This document shows, in pieces, positions 9,024-18,985 of a stretch of DNA of 64,000 bases. The notes under the pieces were generated by a model that had not been told where the DNA came from, did no database searches, and worked only from the letters and a program-made list of their open reading frames with translations. The stretch is from Denitratisoma oestradiolicum. Its GTDB lineage: Bacteria > Pseudomonadota > Gammaproteobacteria > Burkholderiales > Rhodocyclaceae. Location of the stretch: assembly GCF_902813185.1 (NCBI RefSeq), contig NZ_LR778301.1, forward strand, positions 2,994,501-3,058,500, read 5' to 3'. Every line of letters starts with the position of its first letter. Within the stretch, counting starts at the first letter, position 1. Position numbers and translations under genes: made by a program.

Positions 9024-9962
9024 ATGACTGCAAACGTACTACGCACTCCCGACGAGCGATTCCAGAACCTGCCAGAGTTTTCCTTCCCGCCCCACTACCA
9101 GCAAGTACAGGACGACAGCCTGGGGTCGCTACGCATGCACTATCTGGACGAGGGCCCCCGGGACGCGCCTGTGGTGCTGATGCTCCATGGCGAGCCCACC
9201 TGGTGCTACCTCTACCGCAAGCTGATCCCGCCCCTGGTGGCCGCCGGCTATCGAGCCGTGGCACCGGACCACATCGGCTTCGGCCGTTCCGACAAATTGG
9301 CGGCTCGTTCCGACTACAGCTATCAGCGTCATGTGGAATGGCTCGGGCAACTGCTGACCGCCCTGGACCTGAGACGCATCACCCTGGTCTGTCAGGATTG
9401 GGGTGGCCCCATCGGCCTGCGGATCTTGAGCGAAATGCCCCAGCGCTTCGATGCCGTGCTGGCCACCAACACCCTGCTGCCCAACTGTGAGCCACCTCCC
9501 AGAGGAGTGGCCGACTGGCCTGGAACGATCGTGAGGGACTGGGTACACCTGACCCGGAACCTGACCGACCTGCCGATAGGCGAGACCGTCTCCAGCGTCG
9601 CGGTGTGGCCCCTGTCCAGCGAAGTGCGCCGGGCCTATGACGCTCCCTTTCCCGACCCTTCCTACAAAGCGGCGGCCCTGGAATTCCCGGCCTTGATTCC
9701 GATTCATCCCCACCTGCCGGGGGTGGCGGAAAACCGCCGGGCCTGGGAGTTTCTGGAGCGTTTCGAAAAACCGTTCCTCACCGCCTTCAGCGATGCCGAT
9801 CCTTCCACCAAGGCCTGGGAAAAGGTGTTCCGGGAGCGGGTGCCCGGTGCGAAAAAGCAGGCCCACGTTGAGATCGCCCATGCCGGCCATTTCGTTCAGG
9901 AGGAACAGGGCGAAGTCCTGGCCGAAGCATTGCTGGGGCTGCTGAACCGTCTTTACCGCTAA
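9024..9962 (+). CDS. dhmA: Haloalkane dehalogenase (HLD-I, DhlA-like)
   Basis: 312 residues preceded by GGAGAGGG. An alpha/beta-hydrolase with HGEPTW at 55-60, the nucleophile elbow CQDWGG with Asp125 and the halide-stabilising Trp126, TAFSDADP holding the acid, and HAGHFVQEEQ holding the catalytic His. The Asp-Trp pair and numbering are almost those of Xanthobacter DhlA (Asp124/Trp125), placing it in subfamily I. Such enzymes hydrolyse carbon-halogen bonds to alcohols without cofactor. It stands alone, 35 bases after rep, and may be co-transcribed with it. The natural substrate is unknown; many family members have no obvious halogenated substrate in their host. Confidence 0.85.
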   Translation: MTANVLRTPDERFQNLPEFSFPPHYQQVQDDSLGSLRMHYLDEGPRDAPVVLMLHGEPTWCYLYRKLIPPLVAAGYRAVAPDHIGFGRSDKLAARSDYSYQRHVEWLGQLLTALDLRRITLVCQDWGGPIGLRILSEMPQRFDAVLATNTLLPNCEPPPRGVADWPGTIVRDWVHLTRNLTDLPIGETVSSVAVWPLSSEVRRAYDAPFPDPSYKAAALEFPALIPIHPHLPGVAENRRAWEFLERFEKPFLTAFSDADPSTKAWEKVFRERVPGAKKQAHVEIAHAGHFVQEEQGEVLAEALLGLLNRLYR

Positions 9963-10003
9963 AGCCTGATCGGGGCCGACCGGCCGGCCCGGAATTGCCG
10001 GAC

Positions 10004-10435
10004 TTACTTGGGTTCCTTCAGACTACCGCCGGACTTGTTGGCCATGTAGACGATGGCGCTGGCCAGTTCCTTATCGGTGGCGTCGGCCGCGCCGCCCTTG
10101 GGAGGCATGGCATTCAGGCCATTGGTAGCCGACTTAAGCAGGCCATCCAGACCTTTGGCGATGCGGGGGGCCCAAGCACCGTTGTCACCCACCTTGGGCG
10201 CATTCAGGACGCCAGTACCATGACAAGCATTGCAGGCCGCCTGGAACAACTGCTCGCCGCTACGGCCACCGGCCCCGCCACCGGTCGCCCCCGCCAGATG
10301 AAGCCTGGCCACGGGCTGGATGCGGGCCAGGGTACCCTCGTCATCAGCCGGAGGCTTGCCGCCCATGGCGAAGGCAGCAGCGGAAACTGACAGGGCACTC
10401 AAAAGGACAAACGTGCGCGGATAAGCGTGGGACAT
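10004..10435 (-). CDS. Small class I c-type cytochrome (cytochrome c5-like)
   Basis: 143 residues with a signal peptide (about 1-23, ending AFA). One heme-binding CNACH motif at 68-72 and NAMPPKGG with Met110 as the likely distal ligand, followed by a C-terminal helix LASAIVYMANKSGG. This is the cytochrome c5/c555 layout: a periplasmic electron carrier. The stretch between signal and heme site (about 24-60) is Gly-rich and probably flexible. The gene is convergent with the dehalogenase. Confidence 0.88.
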   Translation of the reverse strand: MSHAYPRTFVLLSALSVSAAAFAMGGKPPADDEGTLARIQPVARLHLAGATGGGAGGRSGEQLFQAACNACHGTGVLNAPKVGDNGAWAPRIAKGLDGLLKSATNGLNAMPPKGGAADATDKELASAIVYMANKSGGSLKEPK

Positions 10436-10539
10436 GGACGGAACCTCGAAACGGGAAGCGATGGAAGGGTTCGATTATAGCCAATCGACACCTGCCCATG
10501 GACGCCGTAGCAGAAACGCGCTATCCTTCGGCCCCCTTC

Positions 10540-10616
10540 GCGCCCGTAGCTCAGCTGGATAGAGTACTGCCCTCCGAAGGCAGGGGTCGTGCGTTCGAAT
10601 CGCGCCGGGCGCGCCA
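10540..10616 (+). tRNA. tRNA-Arg (anticodon CCG)
   Basis: 77 nt cloverleaf: acceptor GCGCCCG pairing CGGGCGC, D-arm GCTCAGCTGGATAGAGT, anticodon stem CTGCC/GGCAG around loop CTCCGAA (anticodon CCG), T-loop GTTCGAATC, encoded CCA. A strong terminator follows 15 bases downstream. It marks the left edge of a patch with foreign-looking genes. Confidence 0.97.
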
Positions 10617-10631
10617 ATCAGGCATGGAACT

Positions 10632-10665
10632 GGGCACTTCTACGGAAGTGCCCTTTTTCTTTTCT
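10632..10665 (+). terminator. Intrinsic terminator after tRNA-Arg
   Basis: Perfect 9-bp stem GGGCACTTC/GAAGTGCCC with a TACG loop followed by TTTTTCTTTTCT. A textbook rho-independent terminator in the correct position for the tRNA transcript. Confidence 0.93.
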
Positions 10666-10689
10666 AGCATCGCAGAAGCGAGACGGGAA

Positions 10690-10976
10690 TAAACTCCCGT
10701 AGCCATAGCCTCCTGATCATTGACCACGATCTTCTCCACCAGGGCATATAAGTATTCGAACACGATGGCATCCGACTCATGCGCGGCATCGCCCGCCACT
10801 GTCATGCTCTTGATGAGCCAACCTTCCACCGTTCGGTTGAACACGAAACCCATGGACCAAATCTGATTGGCGACTTGAGGTTGCCCCAGGGGCTGACGAG
10901 CTGACACAGGTATTTTCTTGGGCTTGCACCGTCTTGGCCCCCCCATCCCCAGAAAGCATTCATCAATGGCACACAC
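10690..10976 (-). pseudogene. Decayed IS3-family transposase (OrfB) fragment
   Basis: The minus-strand reading frame holds KKIPVSARQPLGQPQVANQIWSMG and later LIKSMTVAGDAAHESDAI. This matches the start of the integrase core of IS3-type OrfB proteins (usual pattern QPL..P...NQVWSMDFV ... L.IVDDATHEA.AI). The first catalytic Asp is replaced by Gly (WSMGF for WSMDF), the second Asp of DDATHE is also changed, and the rest of the catalytic core is missing. It is therefore a dead remnant. No terminal inverted repeats were recognised. The protein-like frame continues into the tRNA region but is not coding there. It sits just downstream of tRNA-Arg, a common insertion spot. From here to 11088 nothing else is recognisable. 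Confidence 0.6.
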
Positions 10977-11088
10977 CTCCTGTTACGGAGAAAACTCCGC
11001 CAGGACGGCCATGACCCAGTTGCTCATGTCGGCAAAAAGGGCATAGGGGAGGCCTCACCCTGCCTCAGAAATTCCTCTTCGACTATCG

Positions 11089-11394
11089 TCAGCAGGCAGG
11101 CACCGTGCCTTTGCACTTCCCACAGTCCTCCCATGGCAGGCAATCGCAGACACGGGGAAGATCAACATATCCACTCCCCTTGATCACGAGGGAAGCTGCC
11201 TGATTCTTCTCTGCTCGGGAAGGTTGCGACACCCTGGTATCTGTCGAGTCATGGGGGTGAGGCGACCAGCGCGCAAACGGTGCCATGTCGTCTTTGTTCT
11301 CGACGTACCAGATCTTTCGAGCACCGTCCCAACGGGCCCCCAGTTTCTTGGCTTCGTCCTTTTCCGCAAAGGGAACCTTCAAATTAATTCTCAT
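11089..11394 (-). CDS. DUF5710 domain-containing protein
   Basis: 101 residues. The N-terminal part (about 1-42: NLKVPFAEKDEAKKLGARWD then KIWYVE) matches the DUF5710 module often found on plasmid- and integrative-element primases, topoisomerases and antirestriction proteins. The C-terminus holds a small Cys cluster (CDCLPWEDCGKCKG). It overlaps the next minus-strand gene by 4 bases, so the two are one unit. Function unknown; the domain points to a mobile-element origin. Confidence 0.7.
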   Translation of the reverse strand: MRINLKVPFAEKDEAKKLGARWDGARKIWYVENKDDMAPFARWSPHPHDSTDTRVSQPSRAEKNQAASLVIKGSGYVDLPRVCDCLPWEDCGKCKGTVPAC

Positions 11395-12260
11395 GGGTTC
11401 GGGGTCTTCTTAATGTAGGGAAGCAGCGCCTTGGCGGCTTCGATTCGATGGGTAAGATGGCAGGCAGGATCATTCATCACGACCATGAGAAAGCTTTCAG
11501 GATCCCTGTACTGATGGCCCGTCATGTGGTGGGCGCCGGCCCCCTCACCAGTCATACCTGACGACCGTTCTGGGATCTGCGCGTCCGACGAATCCGCTAC
11601 TTGCAGCCGACTCAAGGCCCGCTGGAAATCCCCGGCCTTGATGCTGTCGACCCCCGCTAGGATGTCGGCCTGGCCCGCCATGTTTGGGACCATTTCCAGC
11701 CCCGGCTCGTCGATAAATAGGCTGCCCAGACCTGGATCAATGAAGGCCGACCATCGTTGGGTTGCCTCCTGGAATGCTGGTACCAGATCAATCAGGCATG
11801 ACAGGGAATTGTCAATCCCCGGAATATCCGGGCAGCACCGAAGGCGACACAGGTCAGTATCAGCCAGATACTGACGGGATAGGCCATAGAAAAACTGTTG
11901 TGCCTGGACGACGGGGATGGGGTCTACCAGGGAAAACCACAGTTGGTAGCCGCTGATCCCCGAGACGGCCAGTGCCGGGGCAGGCAGTGCCATCGCCTGA
12001 GTCCCTGCATAGAGCTTTGCCACCTGCTCCCAATCGGCACCCTTCTCGAAGCAGATCGCCAGGGTTCGGACGGTCCCGGCTGAACTGACAAGGTTGATGG
12101 CCACTCGATTGCCTCCGGCCAGACTTGGTGCAAGAACTTCCGGCGTCAGCACCCCAAGATCGGGGCCATAGGAACCATCGTCCAGATCACAGCAAGGGCC
12201 GTAGCCATGCTGATCGGGCAAGAAATAGAGTCGTTTCAACTCACTGTGTAGCGTGCTCAT
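11391..12260 (-). CDS. Hypothetical protein of a remnant mobile element (possible primase-like fold)
   Basis: 289 residues from MSTLHSELKRL; a further in-frame ATG lies at 12296. No family recognised with certainty. The central part (SGISGYQLWFSLVDPIPVVQ, then a helix and CRLRCCPDIPG) recalls archaeo-eukaryotic primase-like proteins of mobile elements, where a GYHLWF-like strand precedes a Pro-rich loop, but metal-binding residues cannot be assigned. It is encoded immediately upstream of the DUF5710 gene with overlapping ends. Likely part of a degraded integrative element. Confidence 0.55.
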   Translation of the reverse strand: MSTLHSELKRLYFLPDQHGYGPCCDLDDGSYGPDLGVLTPEVLAPSLAGGNRVAINLVSSAGTVRTLAICFEKGADWEQVAKLYAGTQAMALPAPALAVSGISGYQLWFSLVDPIPVVQAQQFFYGLSRQYLADTDLCRLRCCPDIPGIDNSLSCLIDLVPAFQEATQRWSAFIDPGLGSLFIDEPGLEMVPNMAGQADILAGVDSIKAGDFQRALSRLQVADSSDAQIPERSSGMTGEGAGAHHMTGHQYRDPESFLMVVMNDPACHLTHRIEAAKALLPYIKKTPNP

Positions 12261-12382
12261 GGAATACCCCGTGTTCAGTTGTCCCTGAGTGATCATAGGG
12301 CGCCCCCCAAAGGCAAATCGAAGCCACCATGGCAAATGACCATATACTGAGTGGATATTATGAATCCATGAAACAGGATGAC

Positions 12383-13153
12383 ATGAGCAAAATCCTCCTT
12401 TGCATTGTATTCGTTGCCTTTGTTCCGGCTTCCATCGCTGGCAATCAAGCAATCTCTGATGCTGATGGAGAATGTGTAATGGATGCCTATTCTGCTCCAG
12501 ATGATTATTCCGGTAGTTATCCTCTCATTCGCCCTCATGCCGACTTAGCTAAGACTATAAAAGCCGCCAGAACGGGCGATATAAAGGAACAGCGTAATTT
12601 GGCCGTGAGTTATGCGACCGGATACCTCGTTAGCAAATGCATGGAAAAGGCAGACTACTGGTACCGTCTTGCAGCTAAAGGGGGGGACGAAGTTAGTAAA
12701 TCCTGGGTTGCTCGGCGAGATATGTTTTACAAACTATCCGCAGGACCTGAATGCATGGAATCAGCATGCAACATTTTCGATGACGGAATGCCTCAATTTC
12801 TATCCATTACCGTTGATCAGCACATGAAATATGTAGCACCACTCACGATCAACGGTGTAACGGTTACCGGGCTAATCGACACTGGTGCTTACAGCCTGCT
12901 TATTGACTCAGATACAGCCAAGCGGATGGGGATATCTCTTGAAGGGGCTAAACAAGGCAAGGCTACGGTTGCAAGCGGCACATCAGTAGCCACGTTAACC
13001 ACGACGGTCTCGGCGATTAAAGTGGGGGGAATAACATTGAATAACGTTGAAATTGTCGTTGGACAGCCGGGATCGCACATCCTGATCGGAATGAAAGTTC
13101 TGAACCGACTGAAAATGACTGCCGCCGGTGGTCAGATGGCCCTCTCGAAGTAA
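12383..13153 (+). CDS. Exported retropepsin-like aspartic protease with Sel1-like N-terminal region
   Basis: 256 residues from the ATG preceded by AGGATGAC; in-frame ATGs at 12329 and 12368 would only lengthen the leader. A signal peptide (about 1-20, MSKILLCIVFVAFVPASIAG) is followed by a Sel1-like helical hairpin (YWYRLAAKGGD) and a retropepsin-type domain with LIDTGAYSLLID (the DTGA active site) and a C-terminal VGQPGSHILIGMKVLNRL, the ILIGM..L pattern of the clan AA protease family (TIGR02281-like). These proteases act as dimers; substrates are unknown. Base composition is clearly AT-richer than the flanking genes, suggesting transfer. Confidence 0.75.
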   Translation: MSKILLCIVFVAFVPASIAGNQAISDADGECVMDAYSAPDDYSGSYPLIRPHADLAKTIKAARTGDIKEQRNLAVSYATGYLVSKCMEKADYWYRLAAKGGDEVSKSWVARRDMFYKLSAGPECMESACNIFDDGMPQFLSITVDQHMKYVAPLTINGVTVTGLIDTGAYSLLIDSDTAKRMGISLEGAKQGKATVASGTSVATLTTTVSAIKVGGITLNNVEIVVGQPGSHILIGMKVLNRLKMTAAGGQMALSK

Positions 13154-13299
13154 TCTGGTTGTTTGGTTTACCACGGTTGGCGCAAGTTGCCAACGGAAAG
13201 AGTCGACAGGCTTCCGACTGACATGAAATACCTGATCGGCTCTTGTGGGCCTATAGCACCGACCCGCAGCAAGCGCTGTTAAACCCCGACAAGCACTCA

Positions 13300-13632
13300 T
13301 CAATGCAGTGTTCTGTCCGATGACACTGGACGAAGCCCGACATTCACGACAATGACCTTATGGCCAAGTAGCATGACGCTTCCCCGGCGGCGATTGTCCC
13401 CGGTATCGCTGTACTCAAACTGATAGACGCGGCGCAGAACGACTTGTCCGTCATCGTTTCTCGCCATCCTCAGACTATTGAGGAATACTGTTTCATCCAG
13501 CAGTTGTAGATTTTCAGATTCGCAGGCACTGCGAGCAGCATTAATCCCAGCTTCGTGCGCTTTAAAACTATCAAGCCATAGCCATCCCAATACGGCTATT
13601 ACCATCAGACTCAGGGTCTCAAAAACGGGCAT
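13300..13632 (-). CDS. DUF3301 domain-containing membrane-anchored protein
   Basis: 110 residues. One N-terminal membrane anchor (ETLSLMVIAVLGWLWLDS) followed by KAHEAGINAARSACESENLQ LLDETV and, near the C-terminus, GSVMLLGHKV. This order (W-L-W-x-D-S, E..A...A...C, QLLD.TV, R.Y.FE.S) is that of DUF3301, a small family found across beta- and gammaproteobacteria. Function unknown. It faces the protease gene, with 146 non-coding bases between them. Confidence 0.75.
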   Translation of the reverse strand: MPVFETLSLMVIAVLGWLWLDSFKAHEAGINAARSACESENLQLLDETVFLNSLRMARNDDGQVVLRRVYQFEYSDTGDNRRRGSVMLLGHKVIVVNVGLRPVSSDRTLH

Positions 13633-13639
13633 TTAATTA

Positions 13640-13740
13640 AAAGGCGCCTGCAAACCCGGATTCCCACTTCCCGCTCCAAGCTCGTGGCGACAAGCATTGT
13701 GCGGTAGTGATGACGGGGAACTTGTTCAGTGTCTTCTGAG
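13640..13740. repeat. Degenerate copy of dispersed palindromic repeat B
   Basis: Contains GGAACTTGTTCAGTGTCTTCT (13717-13737) as a degraded version of the right end GGACTTNNTCGGTGTTTCTC seen at 19986, 32067 and 41407, preceded by CCCGGATTCCCACTTCCCGC, which resembles half of a REP-type hairpin. The remainder of the 228-base gap up to tRNA-Leu shows no gene. Confidence 0.45.
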
Positions 13741-13860
13741 TCACTGAACACCTTGTCGATTTACGGGAAAGATCAATGGAATGTTTTCTGGCGACGATCC
13801 AACTACGCATGAATCGCTCAAAAAAAGAACCAACAATGCGAAAACCCGCATACAAACTGC

Positions 13861-13945
13861 TGGTGCCGGGAGGGGGACTCGAACCCCCACACCTTGCGGC
13901 GGCGGATTTTGAATCCGCTGCGTCTACCGATTCCGCCATCCCGGC
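13861..13945 (-). tRNA. tRNA-Leu (anticodon CAA)
   Basis: 85 nt class II tRNA on the minus strand: acceptor GCCGGGA/TCCCGGC, anticodon stem GCGGA/TCCGC around loop TTCAAAA (anticodon CAA), a variable arm GCCGCAAGGTGT-like, T-loop GTTCGAGTC and encoded CCA. It reads TTG leucine codons and lies divergent from queA. Confidence 0.96.
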
Positions 13946-14028
13946 CTGGAGCGGGGTCGCGTAGAATGGCGCGCCCTGCGGAAAAGAGCGCGCATTATCC
14001 GTGAATTGTCCGCTCTCTTCAACCAAAG

Positions 14029-16165
<2,137 letters not shown>

Positions 16166-16201
16166 TCCCGCATCAAACTTGTTGAATTACCGGAGAAAAT
16201 C

Positions 16202-16546
16202 GTGCTGATTTCCAACGCCTACGCCCAAGCCGCCGCCCCTGCCGCCACCGATCCCACCGGTGGGCTGATGGGCATCCTGCCCCTGGTCCTGATGTTTGTG
16301 GTGCTCTGGTTCCTGATGATTCGGCCCCAGATGAAAAAGGCCAAGGAACATCAGAAGATGGTCGGCGCGCTGCAAAAGGGCGACGAAGTGGTAACCCAAG
16401 GCGGCATGGCCGGCCGGATCACCAAGGTGGGCGAGAATTTCCTGACCCTGGCCGTATCCGAAGGCAAGGACGGGGCCGTGGAAATCCTGGTGCAAAAAGG
16501 TGCCATCGGCGCCCTGCTGCCCAAGGGCACCCTAAAGAGCCTCTGA
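16202..16546 (+). CDS. yajC: Preprotein translocase subunit YajC
   Basis: 114 residues, GTG start. One transmembrane segment (GILPLVLMFVVLWFLMIRPQ) followed by the characteristic QMKKAKEHQKMVGALQKGDEVVTQGG, then GRITKVGENFLTLAV. YajC joins SecDF in the accessory complex of the SecYEG translocon. It lies 36 bases after tgt. Confidence 0.96.
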   Translation: MLISNAYAQAAAPAATDPTGGLMGILPLVLMFVVLWFLMIRPQMKKAKEHQKMVGALQKGDEVVTQGGMAGRITKVGENFLTLAVSEGKDGAVEILVQKGAIGALLPKGTLKSL

Positions 16547-16577
16547 TTCAAAGGCAAGTCCATTGACGGATAGGTCC

Positions 16578-17054
16578 ATGCGCAAATCCAATCTATTGGC
16601 AGCAAGCATCATGCTCCTGCTCTCGGCATCCGTACTGGCCCAGAATTGGTCGGAGGAAACCAGCCGCCCCGTCATCCAGCCCCAATCCCAAGTCACCTTC
16701 TTCGACTCCAAGCTGTTCGACTCGCGGCTGTCCAAGGAACTGGAATCCGGTCGGGGCAAGGTGGAGGTGGAAGTCAACGGCCGGATTCCCCTGAGCAACA
16801 TACCCGGCCGCATGGATCGCTGGATCACGGAAGTGGCTGAAACCGGGTCCGTGGAAATCCGCGAAGCGGAACCTGAAACTCGAACCCGTGCCATATTTGG
16901 GCTACTGCCCATGATTTTCAGCGCCTTCCAGCGTATGGGGGAAGACCGCCTTTACTCTCCCGCGAAAAATTACAACGCTACCATGCTCTACAAGAAGGAT
17001 GCCAGCGGCGATGTCATGATCTCGAAAATCGTCTTCACTCGAAAAAATACCTGA
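16578..17054 (+). CDS. Unknown exported protein between yajC and secD
   Basis: 158 residues from MRKSNLLAAS, giving a clean signal peptide (cut about after SVLAQ); a TTG 15 bases earlier is less likely. The mature part is charged and mostly beta-like, with no cysteines and no motif I recognise. It sits 31 bases after yajC and 42 before secD, a place where most genomes have none or a different small gene, so it is probably co-transcribed with the Sec accessory subunits. No function assigned. Confidence 0.7.
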   Translation: MRKSNLLAASIMLLLSASVLAQNWSEETSRPVIQPQSQVTFFDSKLFDSRLSKELESGRGKVEVEVNGRIPLSNIPGRMDRWITEVAETGSVEIREAEPETRTRAIFGLLPMIFSAFQRMGEDRLYSPAKNYNATMLYKKDASGDVMISKIVFTRKNT

Positions 17055-17096
17055 CGGGCGCCCCCAGCCCGGCCATCCAAGCCTGCCAGTGACATC

Positions 17097-18974
17097 ATGA
17101 ACCGCTACCCTCTTTGGAAAAACGCCACCGTCATCATCGCCCTGGTGCTGGGGCTGCTCTATACCCTGCCCAACTTCTTCGGTGAGGCACCGGCTGTGCA
17201 AGTCTCCAGCGTCAAGGCCACGATCAAGGTGGATACCGCCTTGATGGCCAGGGTGGAGGACATCATCAAGTCCGCCGGCATCACCGCCACGGGGCTCCAC
17301 GCCGATCCCAACAGCATCCGGGTGCGCCTGGCCGACACCGACACCCAATTGCGGGCCAAGGATGCCATTGAAAAGGCCCTCAATCCCGACCCGACCAATA
17401 GCAGCTACAGCGTAGCCCTGAACCTGGTGGCCAACTCGCCCGAGTGGCTCACCTCCCTGCGTGCCCTGCCCATGTATCTGGGTCTGGACCTGCGGGGCGG
17501 GGTGCACTTCCTGCTCCAGGTGGATATGAATGGGGCGCTGACCAAGCGTCTCGACGGCACGGCCGCCGACCTGCGCAGCCTGCTGCGGGAAAAGAGCGTG
17601 CGCCATCTGGGCATCAACCGGGAAGGCATGTCCTTGGTAGTCAAGTTCCGCGACGCCGAAACCCGCGACAAGGCCCGGACCGCCATCGCCAACCAACAGC
17701 CGGATCTGACTTTGAGCGAAGGCCAGGACGGCAGCGATCTGAAACTGGTGGCCACCCTCAAGCCTCAGGCCGGCAAGAGCATCCAGGAATTTGCAGTCAA
17801 GCAGAACATCACCACCCTGCACAACCGGATCAACGAACTGGGCGTGGCCGAGCCCATCATCCAGCAGCAGGGGGCAGACCGCATCGTGGTGCAATTGCCC
17901 GGGGTGCAGGACACCGCCAAGGCCAAGGACATCCTGGGCCGCACCGCCACCCTGGAACTGCGCATGGTGGACGACGAGGGCAGCGCCAGTCCCGCCACCA
18001 TGGCAGCGGCAGCCCAGGGCCAACTCCCGGCTGGCACCGAGTATTACGTGGAACGGGGCGGCCACCCCCTGCTGGTGAAAAAGCAGGTGATGCTCACCGG
18101 TGAACGTCTCACCGACGCCCAGCCCGGTTTCGACAATCAGACCCAGGAACCGGCGGTGCACCTGACCCTGGACTCGGCGGGCGCCCGCCTCTTCAAGGAT
18201 CTGACCCGGGAGAATGTGGGCAAGCGGATGGCCATCCTGCTGGTGGAAAAGGGCAAGGGTGAAGTGGTCACCGCCCCGGTGATCCGCACCGAAATCGGCG
18301 GCGGGCGGGTGCAGATCTCCGGCCGCATGAGCACCCAGGAAGCCAACGACGTGGCCTTGCTGCTGCGGGCCGGCTCCCTGGCCGCCCCCATGGACATCAT
18401 CGAGGAACGCACCATCGGCCCCAGCCTGGGCGCCGAGAACATCAGCAAAGGCCTGCACTCCACCATCTGGGGCTTCACCGCCATCGCGGTATTCATGATG
18501 GTCTACTACCTGTTGTTCGGCGTGGTCTCGGTACTGGCCCTGTCGGCCAACATGCTGTTCCTGATCGCCCTGCTCTCCCTGCTGCAGGCCACCCTGACCC
18601 TCCCCGGCATCGCCGCCATCGCCCTGGCCCTGGGCATGGCCATCGACTCCAACGTGCTGATCAACGAACGGGTGCGGGAAGAGCTGCGCAACGGCGCCAC
18701 CCCCCAGGCGGCCATTCTGGCCGGCTACGAACGGGCCTGGGCAACGATCCTGGACTCCAACGTCACCACCCTGATCGTTGGTATCGCCCTGTTGATCTTC
18801 GGCTCCGGCCCGGTACGTGGCTTCGCTGTGGTGCATTGCCTGGGCATCCTCACCTCCCTGTTCAGCTCGGTAGTGGTCTCTCGTGCCCTGGTCAATCTGA
18901 TCTACGGCCGGCGCAAGAAACTCACCAGTTTGTCCATTGGACAGATCTGGAAACCCGGCATTGCCACCAAATAA
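17097..18974 (+). CDS. secD: Protein translocase subunit SecD
   Basis: 625 residues. N-terminal transmembrane helix, a large periplasmic region starting with the P1 domain LGLDLRGGVHFLLQVD, and five C-terminal helices including the RND-type segment GMAIDSNVLINERVREE. SecD with SecF uses proton motive force to pull secreted proteins out of SecYEG on the periplasmic side. It starts with RYPLWKNATVIIALVLGLLY and ends 11 bases before secF. Confidence 0.97.
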   Translation: MNRYPLWKNATVIIALVLGLLYTLPNFFGEAPAVQVSSVKATIKVDTALMARVEDIIKSAGITATGLHADPNSIRVRLADTDTQLRAKDAIEKALNPDPTNSSYSVALNLVANSPEWLTSLRALPMYLGLDLRGGVHFLLQVDMNGALTKRLDGTAADLRSLLREKSVRHLGINREGMSLVVKFRDAETRDKARTAIANQQPDLTLSEGQDGSDLKLVATLKPQAGKSIQEFAVKQNITTLHNRINELGVAEPIIQQQGADRIVVQLPGVQDTAKAKDILGRTATLELRMVDDEGSASPATMAAAAQGQLPAGTEYYVERGGHPLLVKKQVMLTGERLTDAQPGFDNQTQEPAVHLTLDSAGARLFKDLTRENVGKRMAILLVEKGKGEVVTAPVIRTEIGGGRVQISGRMSTQEANDVALLLRAGSLAAPMDIIEERTIGPSLGAENISKGLHSTIWGFTAIAVFMMVYYLLFGVVSVLALSANMLFLIALLSLLQATLTLPGIAAIALALGMAIDSNVLINERVREELRNGATPQAAILAGYERAWATILDSNVTTLIVGIALLIFGSGPVRGFAVVHCLGILTSLFSSVVVSRALVNLIYGRRKKLTSLSIGQIWKPGIATK

Positions 18975-18985
18975 GGTAGAGCGCC

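Noticed and set aside
10500..13945. Prophage
   Set aside because: No capsid, terminase, tail or integrase gene is visible; only IS and mobile-element fragments.
16902..18836. Long minus-strand open frame over secD
   Set aside because: Antisense shadow of secD; composition is Gly/His/Gln-rich with no family match.
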